Positions 23,136 to 32,621 are shown, counted from the stretch's first letter. The stretch: DNA of 64,000 nt from Paenibacillus glacialis (GCF_001637205.1 NZ_LVJH01000070.1:466480-530479); one strand, 5' to 3'. Program-made: numbers and translations. Notes: generated from the sequence alone by a model not told the origin.

Positions 23136-23168
23136 AGAACCGCCCGGCTTCATTCGCCTGACGGTTCT
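23136..23168 (-). terminator. Terminator after the CD3324-like gene
   Basis: AGAACCG (23136-23142) pairs with CGGTTCT (23162-23168), extended by GG/CC pairs inside; TCTTGTG follows on the minus strand. It separates this gene from rarA. Confidence 0.6.
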
Positions 23169-23191
23169 CTTGAACACTCTATGCTAACTCT

Positions 23192-23497
23192 TTATTGAAG
23201 ATTTGCAGACTGCTTAAGCTCCATTCGCATTTTGACAATCACTTTACGGATACTGTCTTCGGACAAATGATATGCTTGCTGCAAATATTCAACAGAGCGA
23301 CCTTCTGAATACAAACCAAAAATCTCTTCATTCCTACGAGTGATCAGCTTCCGTGTTCCACTAAGTTCTCCCCAGCCTACACGCTGTTTGTTCTTCTTCG
23401 GGATGTATATCAATTCACCATGAATATACTGTTGAAGCTCTTTCAACAAATTAGGTGGAAGCACATCCTTGCCATTTTTGTAATTCGCGATAACCAA
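23192..23497 (-). CDS. CD3324-family HTH protein
   Basis: About 101 residues. It fits the CD3324/Mor-like family: an N-terminal YKNGKDVLPPNLLKELQQYIHGELIYIPKK and a C-terminal HTH (NEEIFGLYSEGRSVEYLQQAYHLSEDSIRKVIVK). These are presumed transcription regulators of unknown target. The start is uncertain: TTG 23497 lies just after AAGGAGG, and ATG 23521 is upstream. The beginning overlaps a 35-codon frame read from a strong ribosome binding site. Confidence 0.75.
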   Translation of the reverse strand: MVIANYKNGKDVLPPNLLKELQQYIHGELIYIPKKNKQRVGWGELSGTRKLITRRNEEIFGLYSEGRSVEYLQQAYHLSEDSIRKVIVKMRMELKQSANLQ

Positions 23498-23558
23498 CGT
23501 CCTCCTTAAACCATTGTCCAACTACTGCTACGTTTAAGACTTTTTTATTAAATACCAT
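23451..23558 (-). CDS. 35-residue ORF overlapping the CD3324-like gene
   Basis: ATG 23558 is preceded by GAAAGGAGGCG at ideal distance. Product begins VFNKKVLNVAVVGQWFKEDVG after the Met and ends at 23451, inside the CD3324-like gene in another frame. It may be a leader ORF that couples translation of the regulator. A frameshifted ancestral N-terminus is also possible. Confidence 0.45.
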   Translation of the reverse strand: MVFNKKVLNVAVVGQWFKEDVGYRELQKWQGCAST

Positions 23559-23631
23559 TGATTTCGCCTCCTTTCGACTATGTATTTTTTTCCCAACTAA
23601 ATTTATTATACCTCATTTAATGCCCTCGTGG

Positions 23632-23680
23632 TTATAAAAAATAATAAGGGAGACCGCTTGCCGCGATCCCCCTTATTTAA
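23632..23680 (-). terminator. Terminator inside the leader of the CD3324-like gene
   Basis: On the minus strand an AATAAGGG/CCCTTATT stem with an inner GCGGCAAGC loop is followed by a T6 run. It lies between the 10-codon leader ORF and the 35-codon ORF, so either a short RNA ends here or readthrough is controlled. Confidence 0.75.
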
Positions 23681-23683
23681 CAG

Positions 23684-23706
23684 GTTTTCCGCTTACGCGG
23701 AAACCA
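23684..23706. repeat. Hairpin overlapping the end of the 10-codon ORF
   Basis: GGTTTTCCGC and CGCGGAAACC are complementary around TTA. The structure covers the stop codon of the leader ORF and lies just upstream of the leader terminator. Confidence 0.6.
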
Positions 23707-23725
23707 CCTCGTATGCTTTGATCAA
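23693..23725 (-). CDS. Ten-residue leader peptide candidate
   Basis: TTG 23725 is 9 nt from AAAGGAGG. The peptide is MIKAYEVVSA, stopping inside the hairpin at 23684-23706. The start resembles small holin-like type I toxins of Bacillales (M..YEV...), but the membrane part is absent. Either a leader peptide or a decayed toxin. Confidence 0.35.
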   Translation of the reverse strand: MIKAYEVVSA

Positions 23726-23841
23726 TTCAATCAGCCTCCTTTCGCGGCATAATGGTCGGTTCCGACATCCTTATTAACTCATATAATCAGGTATCTAATC
23801 AAGTGAAAGAATAAGTATAACTATTTTTTACCTCAACCATT

Positions 23842-23858
23842 AAAAAGGGACTCTCCCT
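23842..23858 (-). terminator. Terminator after helD
   Basis: AGGGA/TCCCT with a 3-nt loop is followed by TTTTTAATGG on the minus strand, 20-35 nt past the helD stop. The stem is short. Confidence 0.5.
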
Positions 23859-23880
23859 AAGGGTAATCTTCATCAATTCA

Positions 23881-26052
23881 TTATGATTCAGGCCAACCTC
23901 GAACGGCTATATCTTCGTCCTGATTTCCCAAGTAATCTGGAACACCTTCTCCATGCATAATCCATAACTCATGTAAAGCGCGCGTACATCCCACATACAT
24001 CAGTTTAGCATCCCATGGTTTAGGACCGTAATGGTCTAGATCGGCATCTGCTACAATAACAGCATCGAACTCTAAACCTTTTGATAGATACACGGGAAGT
24101 ATGGATAATCCACCTTGGTAGGCCTGTTTGCTTCCATCTATGAGGTGTAAATCCGCTGTATTCTTTTCTAATTGATGATGCAAATCTTTAGCTTCACTAA
24201 GGGTTCGTGTCAGAATGGCTACCGTCCGATATTCTTTGGAAGATAATCGATTTAATGCCGTTTGTAGATCGTCTATTCTCGATCCTTCATCCTTACCATA
24301 AGGAATTAACCGAACAGTATCTCCACTACGGAATACGGGAACAGCCATCAGATCACTTTGGACACCCTTTTCCAAAATCCCGTTCGCAAATTCGATAATC
24401 TCCATCGTTGAGCGATAACTTCGAGTTAATGCGAAGTAAGCTGTATGTTCTGGTTGGAACAACGAACTCATCTCTTCCCATTGATGAACTCCCCGGTAAG
24501 CATGAATTCCTTGTGAGAGATCGCCTAGAATGGTGAAGGAATGTCCTCGGACAAAGAAATCCAATACAGCTACCTGGAATGGAGAGAAATCCTGTGCCTC
24601 ATCAATGACAATATGATCAAATCGCTGTTCACTGGTTACATCATTCAATAAATAATGAATATAAAGAAGTGGCGATAGATCTTCTTCACGGATAATGTCC
24701 TTCTTAAGATCGGATTGTGTTGATTTCAGCACAGTGGCCGGAATTCCTTGTAAGCAATCATCTGACCATCCAGTAGGTGCTTTTAAAGCACGAAACATTT
24801 GTTTATATAATGTCAAAGGCTCATACTTAGGCCACTTGGTAGCATAACTTTTCTCACGTTGTGTTGCCTTTTTCTTCCGATCCTTAAACACGGCTTCAGA
24901 AGGAGATTTCTTGAGCTCCATTTCCACCCAGCGATGAATTCTCGCCATAACACGTTCTTTTCTTTTGGCAAGAGGATAAGGCTTGTATTCTTCATTATAC
25001 CAATACAGTATTTTGTCATGCGACAACACCTTGCCATCCCATGGGCTGAAATCGCCTTCTGGAACAGAAACCGTCTCCAACGACTCAATAACACTTGAGA
25101 TCATCTTCATGAGTGTCAAAGATCCTTTAAACCGACCAGGCACCTCATCATTTATTTCACGAGTCCCACCAGCTTGTTCGAACCAATAATGAAGTGTCTC
25201 TGCCGCATCTGCAAGAGGCATATTCAGCTCTAGCACATCCAATGCCCAGTCCGCAAATGTACTCTGTTGAATATCACCAACACCTAATTCAGGCAGCACA
25301 TCAGAAATATAATCCAAGAACATATGGTTCGGAGCAAAAATAATCATTTTTTCTGCCGTAACCTGCTCTTTATATTGATACAACAAATAGGCCAGTCGAT
25401 GTAACGCAACGGTCGTTTTCCCGCTCCCTGCTACGCCTTGAATGATAAGTGCTGTATTTTTGACTGCACGAATAATTTGATCCTGCTCAGCTTGAATCGT
25501 CGATACGATGTCACGTAGCTTATTATCCTTGTTCTCTCCAAGACGATAGACTAGAAATTCATCTGATACCGCAGGTTGCTCATTTTCTCTGTTATAGGTA
25601 TCGGAGACTCTTTCTAATATTTGTTTTCGAATAACGACGTTGCGTTTCAAAAACACGAGCCCTTCAATCAATCCTTCAGGCGCTTCATACGATGTTGCCT
25701 CATCACCACCCGTGAAAGAGTAAAAAAGACTCGCTACAGGTGCACGCCAATCAATCACAAGCGGTTGATCTGTCACAACCTCCCGATCGACACCTATTTT
25801 ACCAATGTAAAGTGGCTTTCTTTGATCCTTTGTACCTTGGAAATCCAAGCGTCCAAAATAGGGCTCCTGTACGCTTTTGGCTAGTGCTATACGTTTCTCT
25901 TTGCGCGCCTCTTCGAGGATTTGCTCAGTGAAATCATGTCCTGTATAGACATCTACACTTTGTAGCCATTGCAGTTGGCGATCAATTTCTGTGATCGCAT
26001 CATTCAGCCTTTTCTCTTCCTCTTGATAGGCACTTTGAAAGTTGTCTTCCAT
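23881..26052 (-). CDS. helD: HelD, RNA polymerase recycling motor
   Basis: 723 residues, superfamily 1 (UvrD/Rep-like) ATPase. The N-terminal coiled coil (EEEKRLNDAITEIDRQLQWL) and the PYFGRLDF and LVIDWRAPVASLFYSF block are HelD hallmarks. Walker A is GVAGSGKTTVALHRLAY near 205-220, and helicase motifs include VIDEAQDFSPFQ and SKGLEFDAVIV. HelD removes stalled RNA polymerase from DNA; related HelR proteins also relieve rifampicin. It is not a processive DNA helicase. Single-gene transcript between its own terminator and the azgA-type permease. Confidence 0.93.
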   Translation of the reverse strand: MEDNFQSAYQEEEKRLNDAITEIDRQLQWLQSVDVYTGHDFTEQILEEARKEKRIALAKSVQEPYFGRLDFQGTKDQRKPLYIGKIGVDREVVTDQPLVIDWRAPVASLFYSFTGGDEATSYEAPEGLIEGLVFLKRNVVIRKQILERVSDTYNRENEQPAVSDEFLVYRLGENKDNKLRDIVSTIQAEQDQIIRAVKNTALIIQGVAGSGKTTVALHRLAYLLYQYKEQVTAEKMIIFAPNHMFLDYISDVLPELGVGDIQQSTFADWALDVLELNMPLADAAETLHYWFEQAGGTREINDEVPGRFKGSLTLMKMISSVIESLETVSVPEGDFSPWDGKVLSHDKILYWYNEEYKPYPLAKRKERVMARIHRWVEMELKKSPSEAVFKDRKKKATQREKSYATKWPKYEPLTLYKQMFRALKAPTGWSDDCLQGIPATVLKSTQSDLKKDIIREEDLSPLLYIHYLLNDVTSEQRFDHIVIDEAQDFSPFQVAVLDFFVRGHSFTILGDLSQGIHAYRGVHQWEEMSSLFQPEHTAYFALTRSYRSTMEIIEFANGILEKGVQSDLMAVPVFRSGDTVRLIPYGKDEGSRIDDLQTALNRLSSKEYRTVAILTRTLSEAKDLHHQLEKNTADLHLIDGSKQAYQGGLSILPVYLSKGLEFDAVIVADADLDHYGPKPWDAKLMYVGCTRALHELWIMHGEGVPDYLGNQDEDIAVRGWPES

Positions 26053-26188
26053 TTTCAGTTACCTCCTAAAAGTTTTTTGGAGCTTTCGCTTCCTGTGTTG
26101 CTTCGCAAAAAAAACTTGCTTCAAAATATTTCCTTATAGAAAAGGAAATTAAGTATATCATAATGGTATTAGAGAAACCATAAGTCTT

Positions 26189-27487
26189 TTACAACAGGGA
26201 ATTAAGAACGAAGTTAGCTATAAATAAAGCTGCAATTCCATAAAGGACTGGAGAAACTTCTTTCCCTCTATTCTGTGCTAGCTTCACAATGGGGTACGCA
26301 ATGAAGCCAAAAGCCATTCCATCTACAATACTATAAGTAAAAGGAATCATCACCATAATCAAGAACGCAGGAAAAGCTTCAGTAAGATCAGAGAAATCCA
26401 TCTCTTGCACATTTTGTACCATCAGCCCACCGATAATGATCAGAATCGGTGCGATTGCACTATCAGGAATCCATGTCAGTAGCGGAATAAAGAAAAATGT
26501 AGCGCAAAACAAAACAGCAGATACTAAGGAAGTTAGTCCAGTACGCCCCCCAGCCGCAATTCCAGCATTAGATTCTGCAGCAGCGACCACAGGACTTGAA
26601 CCAAATATACCCGCAAATATATTCGTTACCGACAATGCTCGAAGACTTCCCTTGAAGTTCTCAGGACGACCGATCATAGCAGTCTGAGAAGCCACTAAAC
26701 CAATATTCTCAAAAACAACAATTAATAATAGAAGAAACACAGCAATCCAGAACACAATGTTCCCCATATTAGCCAACGATAAACCTGCAAATACCTCACC
26801 ATAGGCTTGAAATGCATGACCGGACTCGGCTTTAGAAGCCGTTGGACCTGCACCCAGAAGATAAGCCAGTCCTGTTCCTGTTAGCATTGTGATAAGCATT
26901 CCACCCTGCACTCCCCGCACAAAAAGAACCAGCCCTAGGAGCAACGTGACACAGGATACGATGACGGTAGGGTCTGAGAAATGTCCAATAGCGACAAACG
27001 TCGTTTGATGGGCAATCACAATCCCGCTTTTTTGCAAACCAATAAACGTCAGAAAAAGTCCAATTCCTACCGTAATACCATGTTGAAGATTTTTAGGAAT
27101 AGCTTCACTAATGATTCGGTAAAGCGATGTGAATGCTACAATGGAGAACAAAACACCCGTTACCGTTACAACAGCAAGGGCTTCCTGCCAGCTAAGCTTC
27201 ATGGAATGAACGAGCGTATATGTGAAAAATGCGTTGATTCCCATACCCGGAACAACAACAATAGGTGACTTTCCACCAAATGCCATGAGCAGACAGCCCG
27301 TAATGGATGTTAGTAGTGTACCTACCATTGCAGCTTTTAGCGGCATGCCTGCATCATGAAGAATCGTCGCGTTAACCATAACAATATAAACGACTGCAAA
27401 GTAGGATACCATTCCTGCAATCATCTCTTTCTTCCAATCATCTTGAGGCGTAATACCTAGACTTCGGTGCCAATATCCTATTTTCAT
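26189..27487 (-). CDS. Purine permease, AzgA/PbuG-like (NCS2)
   Basis: 432 residues, about 12-14 membrane segments. The N-terminal MVSYFAVVYIVMVNATIL and GMGINAFFTYT motifs, and the VFENIGLVASQ helix, mark the AzgA branch of nucleobase transporters that import guanine, hypoxanthine or adenine. No purine riboswitch is visible in the short upstream stretch. Substrate cannot be told from sequence alone. Monocistronic. Confidence 0.9.
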   Translation of the reverse strand: MKIGYWHRSLGITPQDDWKKEMIAGMVSYFAVVYIVMVNATILHDAGMPLKAAMVGTLLTSITGCLLMAFGGKSPIVVVPGMGINAFFTYTLVHSMKLSWQEALAVVTVTGVLFSIVAFTSLYRIISEAIPKNLQHGITVGIGLFLTFIGLQKSGIVIAHQTTFVAIGHFSDPTVIVSCVTLLLGLVLFVRGVQGGMLITMLTGTGLAYLLGAGPTASKAESGHAFQAYGEVFAGLSLANMGNIVFWIAVFLLLLIVVFENIGLVASQTAMIGRPENFKGSLRALSVTNIFAGIFGSSPVVAAAESNAGIAAGGRTGLTSLVSAVLFCATFFFIPLLTWIPDSAIAPILIIIGGLMVQNVQEMDFSDLTEAFPAFLIMVMIPFTYSIVDGMAFGFIAYPIVKLAQNRGKEVSPVLYGIAALFIANFVLNSLL

Positions 27488-27549
27488 CTACTTATTCCCC
27501 TATCTCTGTTCACAATTTATTTCTACTATGTAGCATAACCTATAATCAC

Positions 27550-27594
27550 AAAAAAAAGGGCGTGGACACCGAAAATTCGGAAACCACACACCCC
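27550..27594 (-). terminator. Terminator after tcdA
   Basis: On the minus strand GGGTGTGTGG pairs with CCACGCCC, with an inner CCGAA/TTCGG hairpin, followed by a T8 run. It ends the hisS-aspS-tcdA operon before the permease gene. Confidence 0.8.
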
Positions 27595-27609
27595 TATTTT
27601 AAAATTCAT

Positions 27610-28365
27610 TCATGTAGTAATCCCTTTGTTAGCAAGTAACTCACGAACCGCAACACTAGCCATAATTAATCCTACTACTGGCGGTACAAAAGCATTGCTT
27701 GCAGGTGGTTGCTTGGCTTTACGTCTATCTGGCGCATTCTCAGGCACAATCTTCTGCGTGATATCTTCACGGGGCTTCATCGGTGTCTCTGTGGAGAATA
27801 CCACTTTCACGCCCTTCTTAATACCCTCTTTGCGAAGCCTTGTACGAATGACCCTTGCGATCGGATCCATGGTTGTCTTCGATATATCCGCGACTTGAAA
27901 CCGTGTTGGATCCATCTTGTTTGCAGCACCCATGCTAGAAATCATCGGAATCTTTCTTTTGAGAGATTCTTTAATAATATGGATTTTATAAATGATCGTA
28001 TCTGATGCATCCAGTATATAATCCAAGTCATATTTGAACAATTCCTCATACGTTTCATCCGTATAAAACATATTGAGCGCGATAGCTTCGCAGTCTGGAT
28101 TAATTAGCTTCACCCGATCGACCATCAATTCCGTCTTTTCCTGACCTACTGTCGTAGTCAAAGCATGGATCTGCCGATTAATGTTCGTGATATCCACGAC
28201 ATCTTTATCAATCAGAATGATTCTTCCAACACCTGTACGAGCAAGGGCCTCCACCGCAATGGACCCCACTCCCCCGATACCCAAGACGGCTACCGTGCTA
28301 TTCTTCATGATCTCAAGACCTTCTGATCCAATCGCGAGTTCTGTACGCGAAAATTGATGCAGCAT
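27610..28365 (-). CDS. tcdA: tRNA t6A dehydratase TcdA
   Basis: 251 residues, ThiF/E1-like. It cyclises t6A37 to ct6A in ANN-decoding tRNAs, with ATP. The nucleotide-binding motif is GIGGVGSIAVEALARTGVG near 30-48, and INRQIHAL and DASDTI follow. No CxxC zinc site typical of MoeB is present. AAAGGAGG precedes the ATG. It is the third gene of the hisS-aspS-tcdA operon. Confidence 0.9.
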   Translation of the reverse strand: MLHQFSRTELAIGSEGLEIMKNSTVAVLGIGGVGSIAVEALARTGVGRIILIDKDVVDITNINRQIHALTTTVGQEKTELMVDRVKLINPDCEAIALNMFYTDETYEELFKYDLDYILDASDTIIYKIHIIKESLKRKIPMISSMGAANKMDPTRFQVADISKTTMDPIARVIRTRLRKEGIKKGVKVVFSTETPMKPREDITQKIVPENAPDRRKAKQPPASNAFVPPVVGLIMASVAVRELLANKGITT

Positions 28366-28380
28366 GTACAGAAACCTCCT

Positions 28381-30162
28381 TTAAGCTTTCTTTTCTTCAC
28401 CTGGTTTTTTCGACAATTTAATATGAAGCTGTTCAAGCTGCACATTTTCTACCGGTGAAGGAGCATCCATCAACAGATCTGTTGCGCTAGCTGTTTTCGG
28501 GAACGCAATGGTTTCACGAAGGTTCGTACGACCAGCCAGTAACATAATCAGTCGGTCCAATCCAAAGGCGATACCGCCATGAGGTGGAGTTCCATATTCA
28601 AAAGCATCCAGTAGGTATCCAAACTTATCGTAAGCATCTTCAGGTGACAAACCGAGAGCGTTGAACATTTTTTCCTGAATCTCGCGTTTAAAGATACGCA
28701 TCGAACCGCCACCGACTTCATAGCCATTTAATACGATATCATAAGCTTCAGCACGCATCTTCAAAGGATCTGTATCGAATAATTCCAAATCCTCATCCTT
28801 CGGACGTGTGAACGGGTGATGTTCTGCAATATAACGTTTCTGATCATCATCATAGCTAAGTAGTGGGAAGTCCAATACCCAGACAAATTTAAATTCTTTC
28901 TCGTTAATTAATCCTAATTGACGACCAATTTTAAGACGTAACGCACCTAGAACATCAGCAACAATCTTACTATTGTCCGCAGAGAATAATAGAAGGTCGC
29001 CTTCTTCAGCTCCCGTACGTTCTTTGATTGCTTCAATCTCTTGTTCGGAGAGGAATTTAACGATCGGACCTTTAAATTCGCCATCTTTCACTTGAACCCA
29101 AGCTAGTCCCTTCGCGCCATAACGACTTGCATAAGTTCCAAGTTCATCGATGTCTTTACGACTCCATGTTCCGCATCCCTTAGCGTTGAGACACTTCACT
29201 TCTCCGCCTTTTTCAATAACGGACGCAAATACCTTAGCTTCACTGTTCGCTACGATATCACTCAAACTTACAAGCTCTAATCCAAAACGAAGATCCGGTT
29301 TATCTGAACCATACTTGCTCATAGCATCGGCATGACTAATGCGTTGGAATGGTGTTGGTAATTCCGCACCTACGGTTTCCTTGAATAGACGAACCATTAG
29401 TTGCTCCATCATATTTAGAAGGGTATCCCGATCTAAGAAAGCAGTCTCAATATCGACTTGCGTAAATTCGGGTTGACGGTCTGAACGAAGATCTTCATCA
29501 CGGAAACAACGTGCGATTTGATAATAACGTTCAAGTCCACCTACCATCAATAATTGTTTGTAAATTTGTGGCGATTGCGGTAGTGCAAAGAACTCACCAG
29601 CATGTACTCGACTTGGAACCAAGTAATCACGTGCACCTTCTGGAGAACTCTTGGTCAAGATTGGCGTCTCCACGTCGATGAAACCTTCTTCATCCAAGAA
29701 ATCACGGAAAATTTTAGTTGCTTTTGAACGTAACATAAGCGTCTTCTGCATTTCAGGTCTGCGCAAATCTAAGTAGCGATATTTCAAGCGAAGTGATTCA
29801 TCCACTTCAACACCATCTTCAATAAAGAATGGAGGTGTCTTAGCTGCATTCAACACTTCAATTTCTGTAATACGAACTTCAATTTCTCCTGTTGGGAGAT
29901 TTGCATTAACCGTTTCTTTATCTCGTAGTACAACCTCACCTGTTACAGACAGTACATATTCACTACGAACTTTATCTGCAATAGCAAGCGCATCACCGGA
30001 GAAGCTTGGGTTAAATACGATCTGTACGATCCCGCTACGATCGCGGAAATCTATAAACAAAACGCCTCCCAAATCACGACGAGTCTGCACCCAACCATTC
30101 AGAGTAACTGTCTCTCCGATATGGCCTGTCGTAAGTTGTCCACATTGATGTGTTCTACTCAT
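28381..30162 (-). CDS. aspS: Aspartyl-tRNA synthetase
   Basis: 593 residues, class IIb synthetase, bacterial type with GAD insertion. An N-terminal OB fold binds the anticodon (GWVQTRRDLGGVLFIDFRDRSG), motif 2 is FRDEDLRSDRQPEFTQ, motif 3 is GIAFGLDRLIM. It charges tRNA-Asp; whether it is also non-discriminating for Asn is not decided here. The 15-nt gap to tcdA and the shared T-box leader with hisS show one operon. Confidence 0.97.
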   Translation of the reverse strand: MSRTHQCGQLTTGHIGETVTLNGWVQTRRDLGGVLFIDFRDRSGIVQIVFNPSFSGDALAIADKVRSEYVLSVTGEVVLRDKETVNANLPTGEIEVRITEIEVLNAAKTPPFFIEDGVEVDESLRLKYRYLDLRRPEMQKTLMLRSKATKIFRDFLDEEGFIDVETPILTKSSPEGARDYLVPSRVHAGEFFALPQSPQIYKQLLMVGGLERYYQIARCFRDEDLRSDRQPEFTQVDIETAFLDRDTLLNMMEQLMVRLFKETVGAELPTPFQRISHADAMSKYGSDKPDLRFGLELVSLSDIVANSEAKVFASVIEKGGEVKCLNAKGCGTWSRKDIDELGTYASRYGAKGLAWVQVKDGEFKGPIVKFLSEQEIEAIKERTGAEEGDLLLFSADNSKIVADVLGALRLKIGRQLGLINEKEFKFVWVLDFPLLSYDDDQKRYIAEHHPFTRPKDEDLELFDTDPLKMRAEAYDIVLNGYEVGGGSMRIFKREIQEKMFNALGLSPEDAYDKFGYLLDAFEYGTPPHGGIAFGLDRLIMLLAGRTNLRETIAFPKTASATDLLMDAPSPVENVQLEQLHIKLSKKPGEEKKA

Positions 30163-30204
30163 TCTTAATCATTCCCCTTTTCTATAGTTGGCCTAATAGG
30201 CATT

Positions 30205-31449
30205 TTATACAAGATTCAGATGGATCTCATCCAGTTTCACAGTAAGCTGTTCACCAGTTTCCATCGATTTCAGAGCAATTTCACCACGCTGTAGCTCATC
30301 TTCTCCAAGAATAGCCGTATAACGAGCCTTGAAACGATCTGAAGATTTCATCTGTGCTTTCATCTTCCGGCCCAAATAATCGCGTTCAGCTGAGAAGCCA
30401 AGTTGACGAAGCTTAAACAATTGTTTCGTAATTTCTTTGTCTGCTTCCTCGCCTAAAGCAACGAAGTAAACATCCAAAGGTTTCAGTGCATTTAGTTCGA
30501 TCTGTTGTTTCTCAAGAATAAGTATAATACGCTCTAAACCAATTCCTACACCAATACCTGGTTGGTCTGGTCCACCAATACCACTCACAAGACCGTTATA
30601 ACGACCTCCACCACCTATGGTATCAATAGCACCAATACCTTCTGCCTTGAATTCGAAAGCAGTATGCGTATAATAATCCAGTCCTCGAACGAGTCTTGGA
30701 TTGACAACATAGTCAACTTCCATAACATCCAAATGCTGCTTTACATTCTCAAAAAGAGTGCTGCATTCTTCATCTAAGCTTTCCAAAATAGATGGTGCAT
30801 CATGAAATTTATCTTGATCCACTTTACAATCCAGTACGCGCATAGGATTGCGATCTATCCGAGATTTACAATCTTTGCAAAGACTGTCCTTCATTGGTGT
30901 TAGATATGCAAGTAATTGCTCACGGTATGCTGTACGAGTCTCAGGAGTACCTACAGAGTTAATTTCTACCTTCACACCCTGCATTCCTAACTCCTTACAA
31001 AATTGATAACCAAGTGAAATCACTTCCGCATCAATTGCCGGATCAACTGCGCCGAAAGCTTCTACACCGAACTGATGAAATTGACGATACCGCCCTGCTT
31101 GAGGACGCTCATACCGAAACATAGGTCCGATATAATATAGCTTGCTAACGTCAGGCTCGCCGTATAACTTATTCTCCACGTACGCTCTGACTACGCCTGC
31201 TGTTCCTTCAGGACGTAACGTCATGCTACGGTCACCTTTATCATTGAACGTATACATTTCCTTCTCAACGATATCGGTTGTATCCCCAACACCACGTACA
31301 AATAAATCTGTCTGTTCAAATAGTGGCGTACGTATCTCACGATAATTAAAGCGTCTGCATAAATCTCTTGCTTTTTGCTCAACATATTGCCATTTTTCTA
31401 CCATACCCGGCAATAAATCTTGCGTTCCTGTAGGTTTTTGAAAGGCCAT
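30205..31449 (-). CDS. hisS: Histidyl-tRNA synthetase
   Basis: 414 residues, class IIa. The N-terminus has GTQDLLPG, motif 2 (FRYERPQAGRYRQFHQ), the histidine-specific LVRGLDYYTHTAFE block and motif 3 (GIGLERII). The C-terminal anticodon-binding domain follows. AAAGGAGGTAG precedes the ATG. Expression is controlled by the T-box leader upstream. Confidence 0.97.
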   Translation of the reverse strand: MAFQKPTGTQDLLPGMVEKWQYVEQKARDLCRRFNYREIRTPLFEQTDLFVRGVGDTTDIVEKEMYTFNDKGDRSMTLRPEGTAGVVRAYVENKLYGEPDVSKLYYIGPMFRYERPQAGRYRQFHQFGVEAFGAVDPAIDAEVISLGYQFCKELGMQGVKVEINSVGTPETRTAYREQLLAYLTPMKDSLCKDCKSRIDRNPMRVLDCKVDQDKFHDAPSILESLDEECSTLFENVKQHLDVMEVDYVVNPRLVRGLDYYTHTAFEFKAEGIGAIDTIGGGGRYNGLVSGIGGPDQPGIGVGIGLERIILILEKQQIELNALKPLDVYFVALGEEADKEITKQLFKLRQLGFSAERDYLGRKMKAQMKSSDRFKARYTAILGEDELQRGEIALKSMETGEQLTVKLDEIHLNLV

Positions 31450-31489
31450 TACAACTACCTCCTTTTACAAATTTAAACATTTTTAAAAA

Positions 31490-31817
31490 CAGAAAAATCC
31501 CCCGCCCTGTTCAAAAAGAACCGGGACGAGAGATTATTATTAAAGTAATCACCCGTGGTACCACCCACATTTCGGATAACTTACTGTCCTTAGACTGTTG
31601 CAAGCATCCGCTTATACGATTAACGCCCGTTCAGCGCAGTATGGCTACTACAATCAGACGAATTCTCAAATGAGAGTCGCTTGTTTCGCCAACTGTTCTC
31701 GAGGAAGTCATTCATCCGGTCATCAAGAGAATCCTTACAGCCAAGGGACTCTTCTCTGATCTTGTGGAGCCTGGATTACTTAATCCCGTCATTGAATCGA
31801 TTTTTAACTATTTTTAG
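31490..31817 (-). promoter_or_regulatory. T-box riboswitch of hisS-aspS (histidine)
   Basis: The conserved T-box sequence GGGTGGTACCACG lies at 31566-31554 on the minus strand, followed by a terminator (CCCGGTTC/GAACAGGG stem, 31499-31527, then ATTTTTC). Upstream, a stem I region contains an AGTA-type bend (near 31788) and a CAC triplet at 31766-31764 that fits a His specifier. Uncharged tRNA-His would pair there and with the antiterminator bulge to allow readthrough. Confidence 0.9.
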
Positions 31818-31846
31818 ATTGTAATGAACTAGCGTACTAAAGTCAA
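31818..31846 (-). promoter_or_regulatory. Promoter of the hisS operon
   Basis: TTGACT (31846-31841) and TACAAT (31823-31818) on the minus strand are separated by 17 nt and sit right before the T-box leader. Confidence 0.8.
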
Positions 31847-31867
31847 TAGCTACCCTCACTTTACGAC

Positions 31868-31897
31868 AAAAAAAAACCCACAATCGATATTGTAGGT
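31868..31897 (-). terminator. Terminator after the 32.0-kb gene
   Basis: ACAAT/ATTGT stem with outer CC/GG and A/T pairs, followed on the minus strand by a T9 run. It ends the transcript of the hypothetical protein. Confidence 0.7.
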
Positions 31898-32016
31898 CCA
31901 AAATTATATTAAAAAAGGGGGTCATGGGTTCATTATAGTCAGACTATGTTAAGAGAACATGAATTCTATATTACAGTTATATTACATTTAAGTAAGCGTT
32001 TTATTACCGGAGGGTT

Positions 32017-32442
32017 TTAATCTATTTTTTCAACATATGCATGATGTTCACGGAGTTTTTGAACAATGTCATCATATTGCTCAGCTTGGACCTTTGCGAC
32101 AAGAACATAATTAAGATCTCCATAATCATCTGCGGAGTCAAACGATACCTCATCTTTAATTACAACTGATTCCCGCTGCATATTAGAATCAACGTCATCA
32201 TTTACTTCTAAAGATGGTACTAGATTGATTCCTGCAACGCCACCCGCTCCCATAATACCTGCCGTATTTATACTCCCCACAGGGTTGATTGCCACTAAAG
32301 GCAATAAGAGATTGTTATTTCCTTTAATGGACTCCACTAACTTACTAACCTCTACATGTTCAGTTTCATACGTATGTAGCGTCGTTTTAGCACCTTCCGC
32401 CTGGTCTTCTGTTTGAAAATACGCTTGGATTTGTCTAGACAT
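32017..32442 (-). CDS. Hypothetical protein, possible stress-type
   Basis: 141 residues. The N-terminal RQIQAYFQTEDQAEGAKTTLHTYETEHVEVSKL resembles a ferredoxin-like fold of general-stress (YflT-like) proteins, and the middle GIMGAGGVAG is a short Gly-rich turn. The C-terminus (YGDLNYVLVAKVQAEQYDDIVQKLREH) repeats the fold. No signal or strong hydrophobic segment is seen. GAGG precedes the ATG. Family placement is weak. Confidence 0.6.
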   Translation of the reverse strand: MSRQIQAYFQTEDQAEGAKTTLHTYETEHVEVSKLVESIKGNNNLLLPLVAINPVGSINTAGIMGAGGVAGINLVPSLEVNDDVDSNMQRESVVIKDEVSFDSADDYGDLNYVLVAKVQAEQYDDIVQKLREHHAYVEKID

Positions 32443-32563
32443 ATTAAATCCTCTTTTCTCTTAGAATGTCATTGTTATTACCCTAACTAGCGTATTTTAT
32501 AACACACCAACATCCAGTAACACGTTGAGACTCACCACACTCGTTTGAAAATCCGGTATATAT

Positions 32564-32588
32564 AAAAAGACAACCCTCAAGGGTTGTC
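32564..32588 (-). terminator. Terminator after the 54-residue ORF
   Basis: GACAACCCT and AGGGTTGTC form a perfect stem with a 2-nt loop, and TTTTTATA follows on the minus strand. Confidence 0.8.
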
Positions 32589-32621
32589 CATGTTCAACAT
32601 GCAATTATCGTATCAATCGTT

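Noticed and set aside
26052..26188. Riboswitch search between helD and the purine permease
   Set aside because: No purine-aptamer core was found near either gene; the gap is short and lies downstream of the permease gene.
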